From an uncultured Myxococcales bacterium (GTDB lineage: Bacteria > Myxococcota_A > UBA9042): 64,000 bases of DNA. The stretch covers positions 1 through 64,000 of the forward strand of contig CAITYF010000159.1 in NCBI GenBank assembly GCA_903896545.1, read 5' to 3'. The notes beneath the pieces were generated by a model, which saw only the letters and a list, made by a program, of their open reading frames with translations, ran no database searches and was not told the origin of the DNA. Position numbers and translations under genes: made by a program. The number at the start of each line of letters is the position of its first letter. Positions within the stretch are counted from its first letter, which is position 1. Shown piece after piece: positions 26,421 to 32,928 of the stretch.

Positions 26421-27250
26421 CACAATCCCCCAACTTGGCGACTTTCGCTGCCGCCCATGCCTTGCCGTGTCCGGGCTTTGCAGCGCCGTCCCAGCATCGT
26501 GTCGCCGCCCAACTCGGCACATTTGCGAAATTCCGCGTCTGCTTCGGCCATTTGCCCGTCCGCCGAGAGCGCCTCGCCGCGCTGCATGTGCAGGTCTGCG
26601 TAGGTCGGGCAACGGGTCGTCGCCTCCGTCATCTGTTCGACGGCACCCTTGAAGTCGCGCTGTTCCATCGCCAGAAGGCCCAAGTTGCGGTAGCCGTTGC
26701 AGAATTTCGGGTTCAAGAACACCGCGAGTTTCAGGTTCTTGTCGGCCAGCCGCAGGTCGCCCAACCGCAGGTACGCCCAGCCCAAGTTGTTGTAAACGAG
26801 GTAGTGCGTCGTGTAGGTCGGCTCTTTCAAGAGCGGTTCCAGCGTCGCAATCGCGTCCGCCCAGCGCTCCAACTCCAGGTAGGTCACGCCCAGATGGTTC
26901 CGCGCGGGATAGAACTTGGGGCGACTCGCCAGCGCGCGCTTGAAGCTCTCGGCGGCTTCTTCGAGCTGCTTGCGACCAAACTGAATGAAACCGTAGAGGT
27001 AGTTGGAGTCCGCGTGGTCGGCGTCCACTTCCAGCGCTGCCACCAGCTCGCGGATCGACAGGTCGATGTTCTTGGACTCAAAGTAGCCCGCGGCCAGCTT
27101 GTAGTGAAACTCTGCCTTGTCCTCGCGCGCTTTGCGCTCCACTTCCGCCGACGAACAACCCGCCAGGCCCGTCACACCCAACGCGCACGTCGCCAGCACT
27201 GCCAAAAGCAGCCAGCGGGGGCGATGGGGGATGGTGCGCAGGGACAACAT
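26420..27250 (-). CDS. TPR lipoprotein, Tgl/PilF-like, within the dcw cluster
   Basis: This 276-residue protein has a lipoprotein signal peptide (lipobox GLAGC) and about five TPR hairpins, for example HYKLAAGYFESKNIDLSIRE, ARNHLGVTYLELERWADAIA and NNLGWAYLRLGDLRLADKN. The overall shape matches the PilF/PilW and Myxococcus Tgl pilotins, which help secretin assemble in the outer membrane, but no other pilus gene is nearby. It sits between ftsL (2 bp gap) and ftsI (TGATG overlap), so expression must be tied to division genes. A role in outer-membrane or septal assembly is inferred only from context. Confidence 0.85.
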   Translation of the reverse strand: MLSLRTIPHRPRWLLLAVLATCALGVTGLAGCSSAEVERKAREDKAEFHYKLAAGYFESKNIDLSIRELVAALEVDADHADSNYLYGFIQFGRKQLEEAAESFKRALASRPKFYPARNHLGVTYLELERWADAIATLEPLLKEPTYTTHYLVYNNLGWAYLRLGDLRLADKNLKLAVFLNPKFCNGYRNLGLLAMEQRDFKGAVEQMTEATTRCPTYADLHMQRGEALSADGQMAEADAEFRKCAELGGDTMLGRRCKARTRQGMGGSESRQVGGL

Positions 27251-27252
27251 GG

Positions 27253-27660
27253 TTACTCGACTTCTACTTGTTCATCGGCGCCGGGAACGCGCATGTGGTA
27301 GACCTCATTGGCCTCTTTGCGCAGTTCGTTGGGATTCTTCAGACCTGTCAGGTTCGCTTCCGCGTGGCGGTTCGCCTCGATCTGTTCGCGCAGCGCGTCG
27401 TTGGCGCGCACCAACTCGTACGCCGTGCGGATGCCCGACGACGAGCGCCGAACTTGCAGCACGCCAAGCGTTGCAATCACCATCGCGAGGCCAAGAATCA
27501 CGATCACGCGCCCCCAAAAGAACCGCTCGGAACGCTCGGAGCGCTCCGCGTCGGAGATCGGCCGCCGCTGCCACCACTGCGTCAGGCGCTGGCCATCCAG
27601 CGCGTGATCCAAGGTCTGGCTGCTGGCATGGGCTGGTTTGTCGTGTCGCTCGTTCATCAT
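27253..27660 (-). CDS. ftsL: Cell division protein FtsL
   Basis: About 135 residues with a basic cytoplasmic N-terminus, one membrane segment (VIVILGLAMVIATLGVLQV) and a periplasmic coiled coil (AYELVRANDALREQIEANRH). This is the FtsL layout: a bitopic protein that binds FtsB and FtsQ and activates FtsWI. Sequence conservation in FtsL is low, so position between rsmH and ftsI is part of the evidence. The ATG at 27660 is preferred over the GTG at 27708 in the track; there is a purine-rich stretch upstream (AGAGAG). Confidence 0.88.
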   Translation of the reverse strand: MMNERHDKPAHASSQTLDHALDGQRLTQWWQRRPISDAERSERSERFFWGRVIVILGLAMVIATLGVLQVRRSSSGIRTAYELVRANDALREQIEANRHAEANLTGLKNPNELRKEANEVYHMRVPGADEQVEVE

Positions 27661-27803
27661 GCAATCTCTCTGCGTGCGCTGCCCTTCACTCTGCCTTTTG
27701 GTCTTCACCGGTTGACATAACCAGTTGACACTGAAGGCCGTTATGCGACGTCCCCGGGCGTGGTCAACTATTTGTCAACTTTTTCGCAACACCGCTTCTC
27801 CAC

Positions 27804-28808
27804 TTAGGAATTTTCGTCCTCATCTTCCACGTCCATCGCCGCGTCCGCCCCTCTGCGCCAGAGCGCCCGAAGCCGGGCACTGCGGGCGCGCGGGTTGTCC
27901 CGCACTTCTTCGTCCTCGGCCGCGCGTGGCTTGCCGCGCATGAATTCGCCATACTTCTTAGGCGCTTGAGCGCGCATCATCTGCTTGACCAGTCGATCTT
28001 CACCGGAATGGAAACTGATGACCGCCAGCACGCCGCCGTCTTGCAGCAGCCCGGGCGCGTCGCGCAAAAGCGCTTCCAGTTCATCGAGTTCGCCGTTCAC
28101 CCAGATCCGCAACGCTTGGAACACCAGCGTTGCCGGGTGCACGTTGCGGTCGCGTGGCAGGCGCGCAGCCAACCGTTGCGCGAGCTTGGCTGTCGTGTCG
28201 GCGCCTTCCTGCACCGACTGGAGCACGATGCGCGCGGTGCCAATGGAGCGCCGAATGTCGCCGTACTCGTAGAGCACGTCCGCAAGGTCTTCCAGAGTCA
28301 CCGCTTCCAGCCGTTGCGCCAGCGTCAGGCCGGTCGACGTGTCCATTCGCATGTCCAGCGGCCCTTCGTGGCGCAGGGAAAACCCGCGTTCCGCCGTGTC
28401 AAACTGGTGCGAAGAGACGCCCAGATCCGCGATAATCGCAGTCACGTCGTGCACCTGCAGATCGCGAAGCACCTTCGCCACTTGGCCAAACGGCGTGTGG
28501 ACGGCGCGGAATCGGTCGCCAAACGGCGTCAAGCGAGTTGTCGCTGCCGCAATCGCGCTCAAGTCGCGGTCCAGACCGATGACCCGCGCATGGGGCAGCG
28601 CGTTCAGGATTGCCTCCGAATGACCACCGCCACCCAACGTGCAATCGACGATCAGCGCGTCTTGCCGACCCGCCGCGGCCTTCACCACCGCTTCGGTTAC
28701 CGCATCGCGCAGCACGGTGACGTGCTGAAAAGCGGCACTTTCCGAGGACGAAGTTGTCAAATCAGCCTCAGATTGCCCACGCCCAGCGGGCAATCGCGTC
28801 TCACTCAC
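27804..28808 (-). CDS. rsmH: RsmH (MraW), 16S rRNA m4C1402 methyltransferase
   Basis: This 334-residue SAM-dependent enzyme methylates N4 of C1402 in 16S rRNA. Motifs are VDCTLGGGGHSEAIL (SAM-binding), VIGLDRDLSAI, IIADLGVSSHQFD, RGFSLRHEGPLDMRMD and VISFHSGEDRLVK. A longer than usual N-terminus (about 27 residues before QHVTVLRDAV) and an acidic C-terminus (MDVEDEDENS) are lineage-specific. It overlaps the mraZ stop by 4 bp, the conserved mraZ-rsmH pair. Confidence 0.97.
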   Translation of the reverse strand: MSETRLPAGRGQSEADLTTSSSESAAFQHVTVLRDAVTEAVVKAAAGRQDALIVDCTLGGGGHSEAILNALPHARVIGLDRDLSAIAAATTRLTPFGDRFRAVHTPFGQVAKVLRDLQVHDVTAIIADLGVSSHQFDTAERGFSLRHEGPLDMRMDTSTGLTLAQRLEAVTLEDLADVLYEYGDIRRSIGTARIVLQSVQEGADTTAKLAQRLAARLPRDRNVHPATLVFQALRIWVNGELDELEALLRDAPGLLQDGGVLAVISFHSGEDRLVKQMMRAQAPKKYGEFMRGKPRAAEDEEVRDNPRARSARLRALWRRGADAAMDVEDEDENS

Positions 28809-29275
28809 AGCCCCAGCTCCGCCAGCGCCTGATTCCAGGTGCCGAGCGACTCGCCGGTCATTGCGTTCTCGATGTCGCGCTGCGTCGCCGCCCAGTTTTC
28901 ACCGGACCAGACTTCAAACCGGCGCACTTGGCCGATCAGCACGACTTCTTCTTTTGCCGCGACGCCTGCCCACGCCCGCAGCGCGGGAGCCAGCACGATG
29001 CGACCGTGGCTATCCGGTTCCACCGCCTGCGCGCTGGCAAACTGGAAGTGCAGCAGCTTCTGCACCGCCGGTTCCGACGACGGCAGGCTCATCACTTTGT
29101 CTTCCCGCGCTTCCCAGTCGCGCGCCGTGTACGCCTGCAGGCAGCGGTGCAAAGTCGACTTGGCCAACACCAAACGCGAATCACCATTCTGCTCAAGCAG
29201 TTGGCGAAAGCTGGACGGAATGCTCAAGCGGCATTTGTCGTCCACGCGCTGGTTGTGTTCGCCGCGAAATCGCAT
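28805..29275 (-). CDS. mraZ: MraZ, transcriptional regulator of the dcw operon
   Basis: This 156-residue protein contains two SpoVT/AbrB-like beta-barrel halves (MRFRGEHNQRVDDKCRLSIP at the start, SHGRIVLAPALRAWAGV in the second). MraZ forms a ring-shaped oligomer and binds tandem TGGGN boxes upstream of its own gene. Two such boxes are visible at 29418-29432. GAAGG lies a few bases upstream of the ATG. It is the first gene of the division and cell-wall cluster. Confidence 0.95.
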   Translation of the reverse strand: MRFRGEHNQRVDDKCRLSIPSSFRQLLEQNGDSRLVLAKSTLHRCLQAYTARDWEAREDKVMSLPSSEPAVQKLLHFQFASAQAVEPDSHGRIVLAPALRAWAGVAAKEEVVLIGQVRRFEVWSGENWAATQRDIENAMTGESLGTWNQALAELGL

Positions 29276-29417
29276 GTGCCTTCAGTCGGTTGGGCGCTGT
29301 TCGCCAGGATCGTTTCGTTCTCTTGCGGGGCAACGGTGAAGCAGCTTTTTGGACCGTTTGCGGATCCTGTTGGACCCTGCAGTCCCGGACCAGTAGCGCC
29401 CGCTACGATCCGCTTCA

Positions 29418-29432
29418 TCCCATTTCCTCCCA
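29418..29432 (-). promoter_or_regulatory. Two MraZ-binding boxes (TGGGA-N5-TGGGA)
   Basis: On the minus strand the sequence reads TGGGAGGAAATGGGA: two TGGGA boxes spaced 10 bp start to start. This is the tandem TGGGN arrangement bound by MraZ; three or more boxes are common, and a third in register was not found. They overlap the predicted start site of the mraZ promoter, consistent with autorepression. Confidence 0.75.
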
Positions 29433-29435
29433 CCG

Positions 29436-29465
29436 AGAGTAGTTGCCCGCGCGCGTTTGTGTCAA
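29436..29465 (-). promoter_or_regulatory. Sigma70-like promoter of the dcw cluster
   Basis: On the minus strand a perfect TTGACA (29465-29460) is followed after 18 bp by TACTCT (29441-29436). The -10 is weak, but the -35, the position just upstream of the MraZ boxes and the lack of another candidate support it. The implied mraZ leader is about 150 nt. Confidence 0.55.
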
Positions 29466-29708
29466 CGCTCAACCGCGATCGGTGGCGGTTTTTGGCACTG
29501 AAAGTCCCGACTTGGGTGGGGAACCGCCGCAGCCAGCCGCGCCGGACGCCGGTCCGTCGCGATCGACCCAGCGATCGAAAACATCGCTTGCGTGATGCGA
29601 TCTTGGCATCTATCTAAAACAACTAGTGAATCGCCAAAAAACATGATCACGCGCGGCAACAGTTGTGGCCACGGGCGCTCCCGCTACAATGCGCGTAGGA
29701 GGTGTCTG

Positions 29709-31007
29709 ATGCGCGGTGCCAAGTTCCTGAGCCAGAAAGTGTTGACGGTCCAAGTTCTCGCGGTGTGGCTGGCGGTGTGCGGTGTGACCGCGTGCGGCAG
29801 CAAGGCGACAGACAGCGACGCTTCCAGCACGACGGAAGACGGCGCGTCGTCCTTAGACGTCGCGAACGACGTTGCGACAGGCGACCTACCCGGCCATGAC
29901 GCGATCGCGGTGGACACGAGCAAGGTCGAGTTGAAAGACCTGTCGCCGGTGGTGAAGGTATTTGAGCAGGGCCAGCAGCTGGAATCCGCCATTCGCGCGG
30001 CCTTCATTCGCCCTCTGGACTGCACCGCGGCGGCACCGTGTCCGTTGGTCATTGTGGTGGGAGATTACGACACGCCCGCGTTCCCGACGTTCACGGATGC
30101 GGCCAAAAAGCTCGCCGCGATCAGTCACGTCAACGTGATCCTCCTCAACCCACCCGGCACCGGCGCGGGCGCGCAGCACTCCAGCGGCACCAACGACTTT
30201 GGCGGCGTATGGCACACAACGACGGTCAAGGAAGTGTTCAAGCTGCAGTCGGTCGCGGCGGGCGTCGACAAGACCAAAGTCGGTTTCTTGACGATCGGCA
30301 CGGGCATCGTTCCGGTTGCGGGCGCGTTCTACACGTTCCCCTCGGAGTTGGCAGCGGCAGCGTTCGTGATCGACGTGGAAGGTCCGGCTGACCGCTGCGC
30401 CATGAGCCAAGCGCCCGAAGACGACAAGAAGAACATCGGCCCTGGCGACGGCGCGGGGAGCAGCGACACGGCGTGCCACTTCACCGTTGCGCCGCACTCG
30501 GTGCAGTATCCGCCCGCGCAAAACGGTCATCCCGCGAGCATCGTCTGCGCGCCCGGCGCGTGGCCGATCACGGAAACCGGCAAGGGCTGCGACGGCGACG
30601 GAAATGGCTGGTGGGTCGACCGCGAGCCGTACGGCAAGCTGCAGAAAGTCACCGCGCGCTACCAGCGCCTGCAGTTCAAGTACGACCACCGCCTCCCCAG
30701 CCACTGGTCCAGCCGCTTGGCGATGAAGGCGGTGGCCAACTCGCCCAGCAACTTCTTCATGCTGAACGACATGCCAGGCGCAAATGGCGCGCCGGGCTGC
30801 GGCACGATCAACGACGAAGACTGTGCGGCGCTGGAAAGCGGTGGGCAGTCCTGCTGGCTCTCCGGCGACTACGGCAACGGCCTTCCGCCCGCGCCCTACG
30901 CGGAAGCCGACTTCCGGCCGATCTCGTGGGACGCGCTCTTCTCCGAAGTGCTCCCGGATTACGTTGCCCGCGTGCTCGACACCAAGGGCTTCCCGAAGTG
31001 CAAGTGA
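29709..31007 (+). CDS. Secreted lipoprotein, possible degenerate alpha/beta-hydrolase
   Basis: About 432 residues from the ATG at 29709, which has an ideal AGGAGG upstream. A lipoprotein signal peptide (AVCGVTAC) is followed by an acidic Ser/Thr/Asp tether (ATDSDASSTTEDG). The next segment (LVIVVGDYDTPAFPTF, NVILLNPPGTGAGAQ) looks like the beginning of an alpha/beta-hydrolase fold, but the expected GxSxG elbow is replaced by TIGTG, so catalysis is doubtful. The C-terminal half has paired cysteines. The Nudix gene overlaps its stop as GTGA. Family not identified. Confidence 0.75.
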   Translation: MRGAKFLSQKVLTVQVLAVWLAVCGVTACGSKATDSDASSTTEDGASSLDVANDVATGDLPGHDAIAVDTSKVELKDLSPVVKVFEQGQQLESAIRAAFIRPLDCTAAAPCPLVIVVGDYDTPAFPTFTDAAKKLAAISHVNVILLNPPGTGAGAQHSSGTNDFGGVWHTTTVKEVFKLQSVAAGVDKTKVGFLTIGTGIVPVAGAFYTFPSELAAAAFVIDVEGPADRCAMSQAPEDDKKNIGPGDGAGSSDTACHFTVAPHSVQYPPAQNGHPASIVCAPGAWPITETGKGCDGDGNGWWVDREPYGKLQKVTARYQRLQFKYDHRLPSHWSSRLAMKAVANSPSNFFMLNDMPGANGAPGCGTINDEDCAALESGGQSCWLSGDYGNGLPPAPYAEADFRPISWDALFSEVLPDYVARVLDTKGFPKCK

Positions 31008-31891
31008 CCGCGCACCCCGCAATTCGCAGCGCCGCGACCGTGGTGCTGCTGCGCGACACGCCAGCGGGGCCCGAGACGTTTTTGGTGCGGCGTCACGGGC
31101 AAAGCGGCTTCATGGCCGGCGCGACGGTGTTTCCCGGCGGCAAGTTGGATGACGCTGATCACCTCGCGCAAACGCAAGGGCGGACGTCCCAGCAGTGCGC
31201 CGAGGTGCTCGGACTGACCGACCCCGAGTTGGCCTGGCGCATTCACGTCGCCGCGATCCGCGAATTGCATGAAGAGGCGCACGTACTGCTCGCGCGGGAT
31301 GTCCAAGGTCGACTTGTCGACGCGTCTGTGGTCGCACAGATCGATGCGGCGCTGGCCGACGCACACGAAGGCCACCAACTGCCGGCGGGCAAGTGGCATG
31401 AAGCGCTGCTCGAAGCCGACCTGTTCTTGGCGCTGGACCTGCTGGTGCCGTTTGCCCACTGGCTGACGCCGCGCGCGGAGCCTCGGCGGTTTGACACGTG
31501 GTTCTTCGCCGCGGTCCAGCCGTCCGACCAGCAAGCAGCGCTCGATCCGCACGAATCGAGCGACGCGTTTTGGCGGACGCCGTCCGAAACATTGCGCGAA
31601 CACGACGCCGGTGGCGCGATCCTGCTGCCGCCGCCGACGCTCCACACGGTGCTGCAGATGACCGCGCTGGGTCCCGACGTGGCGTCGGTCATCGCTGGTT
31701 TGGCGCAGGGCGGCGTTGGTCCGTGTGTGGAACCGCATTTCGAGATTGCGACGCCGGAAGGTCCCGCGATCATCCTGCCCGAAGACGAAGGTCACCCCGA
31801 ACACGCGGCGTGGCGCAAAGAAACGGGATTGCCGCCGCAGCGCAGTCGATTTCTGCTTCGCGAAGGTCGATTTTCACTGATTCGATCGTGA
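31004..31891 (+). CDS. Nudix hydrolase (NUDT19-like)
   Basis: About 295 residues; the GTG start at 31004 overlaps the previous stop. The Nudix box is split by a long insertion as in the NUDT19/CoA-diphosphatase-like group: FPGGKLDDAD, then RELHEEAHVLL about 40 residues later, giving the RExxEE metal ligands. The N-terminus (AATVVLLRDTPAGPETFLVRR) is the first strand of the fold. Likely cytoplasmic; CoA derivatives are a possible substrate class, by family only. The track frame beginning at 30473 is shadow of the preceding gene. Confidence 0.82.
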   Translation: MTAHPAIRSAATVVLLRDTPAGPETFLVRRHGQSGFMAGATVFPGGKLDDADHLAQTQGRTSQQCAEVLGLTDPELAWRIHVAAIRELHEEAHVLLARDVQGRLVDASVVAQIDAALADAHEGHQLPAGKWHEALLEADLFLALDLLVPFAHWLTPRAEPRRFDTWFFAAVQPSDQQAALDPHESSDAFWRTPSETLREHDAGGAILLPPPTLHTVLQMTALGPDVASVIAGLAQGGVGPCVEPHFEIATPEGPAIILPEDEGHPEHAAWRKETGLPPQRSRFLLREGRFSLIRS

Positions 31892-32019
31892 CTGCACGCC
31901 TGACGGCATTTCGACAGCAGACGTCGTCGACGTGCCGCGTGCCACCAGCGGTGCGAGCGCCGTCCAGTCCAAGGCGGAAACAGGCTTGAGCCACAGGCGT
32001 TGGAGACACGTCTTTCTGG

Positions 32020-32760
32020 TCAGAAGCGCCAGCCGACGTTGACGCGGCCAAGCGCGCCGGTCAGCGGTGCTGAGCCTGCCACGGGCCACCAAGTCGTCGC
32101 GCCGATGTTGCCGTGCACGTAGAGCGCGCCGAACTGCGTGTGCAAACTGGGCCCGGCCAAGAGCCGCGCGCCACCTTCGGACTCGCTGGGGTCCCAGATC
32201 GCCTCCAGATCCTCGCCGACCGCTTCGAGGCCGATCGACGTCTGCGCGCTGACCTGCCATGCGGCGGCTGCGCCCAGGATCATGTCCAAACCGTCGCGCT
32301 TGCGGGAAATTGGCGCTTCCAGATTGCCCGACACCTGCGTGTGCAAACGTCCCCAACTGCGGCCGACCAGCACGCGCGCCCGCGGCACGAACACGCCAGT
32401 CACGTCGCGGTAGCCGCCCAGCGCGATCTGGAGCGACACGCCAACCGATTTTTGCGTCAGTACGCGCTGGATCACTTCCGCGCCGATCGCGCCCGCGCGG
32501 AGGTCGGTGGCGTCTGGCTGCCAGACCGCGCCGCCAAAAGCTTCCAGCGTCGTCCCGTCCAGAATCTGGTGCCGCACGCGCACGCCTTGCTCGATTCCAC
32601 GACCACCCAACGGCCGCAGTTCACGCGTGCCCAGCGTCGTCTGCGATTCCACGGCCGTCCGTTGTTCGCCTTCCAAGCCGCCCTGCTGGTAGACGTAGGG
32701 TGTCTCCGCGACCGCTTGGCTCGCGAGCAACATCCCCGCCATGACAACTGCCCAGCGCAT
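32020..32760 (-). CDS. Putative outer-membrane beta-barrel protein
   Basis: About 246 residues from the ATG at 32760, which has GGAGGG upstream; the track start 13 codons earlier lacks this. A cleavable signal peptide (MLLASQAVA|ET) is followed by alternating polar/hydrophobic strands and the protein ends in Phe (VNVGWRF), typical for barrels recognised by the Bam machinery. I do not recognise a specific family. It is divergent from the phosphoesterase operon across a region with a strong dyad. Confidence 0.72.
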   Translation of the reverse strand: MRWAVVMAGMLLASQAVAETPYVYQQGGLEGEQRTAVESQTTLGTRELRPLGGRGIEQGVRVRHQILDGTTLEAFGGAVWQPDATDLRAGAIGAEVIQRVLTQKSVGVSLQIALGGYRDVTGVFVPRARVLVGRSWGRLHTQVSGNLEAPISRKRDGLDMILGAAAAWQVSAQTSIGLEAVGEDLEAIWDPSESEGGARLLAGPSLHTQFGALYVHGNIGATTWWPVAGSAPLTGALGRVNVGWRF

Positions 32761-32806
32761 CGACCCTCCGCACAACAGACTAGGCGTCGTGTCGGTCATT
32801 GGTCAA

Positions 32807-32841
32807 TTGCCAATCGCCACAGGGACGCGGCGATTGGGCAA
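32807..32841. promoter_or_regulatory. Inverted repeat in a divergent promoter region
   Basis: TTGCCAATCGCC (32807-32818) and GGCGATTGGGCAA (32829-32841) pair with one bulged base around a 10-nt spacer. A second overlapping dyad, ATTGG-N7-CCAAT, sits just to its left. The element lies between the divergent barrel gene and phosphoesterase operon, so it could be an operator for both. It is not followed by a T-tract and is unlikely to be a terminator. Confidence 0.4.
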
Positions 32842-32928
32842 CAAACCCGCGATGAGATTGCCACGCGCACGAGTCCGCCGTACCGTAGCGCGCGTTGGGC
32901 GCCTTGGGGGCACCGGTTCGGGGGAAAC

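Larger units (their letters stand above)
29276..29708. other. 433-bp divergent intergenic region
   Basis: This gap between mraZ (-) and a lipoprotein gene (+) holds the MraZ boxes and dcw promoter in its left half. In its right half are a possible TACAAT -10 element at 29685-29690 and a strong ribosome-binding site, AGGAGG, at 29697-29702 for the lipoprotein. That -10 is very close to the start codon, so the true promoter may lie further upstream. An 82-residue minus-strand ORF with collagen-like GATGPGLQGPTG is judged a chance frame. Nothing else is recognisable. Confidence 0.6.

Noticed and set aside
22884-26603. 1239-residue plus-strand ORF
   Set aside because: Antisense to murE and ftsI; Arg/Ala/Val/His-rich shadow with no recognisable domain.
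29224-29472. 82-residue minus-strand ORF with collagen-like GPTG stretch
   Set aside because: It overlaps the mraZ start, the MraZ boxes and the promoter; no signal peptide or credible start, so judged a chance frame.
31921-31933. ACGTCGTCGACGT palindrome after the Nudix gene
   Set aside because: Short GC-type palindrome without T-tract or repeat elsewhere that I could see; likely chance.
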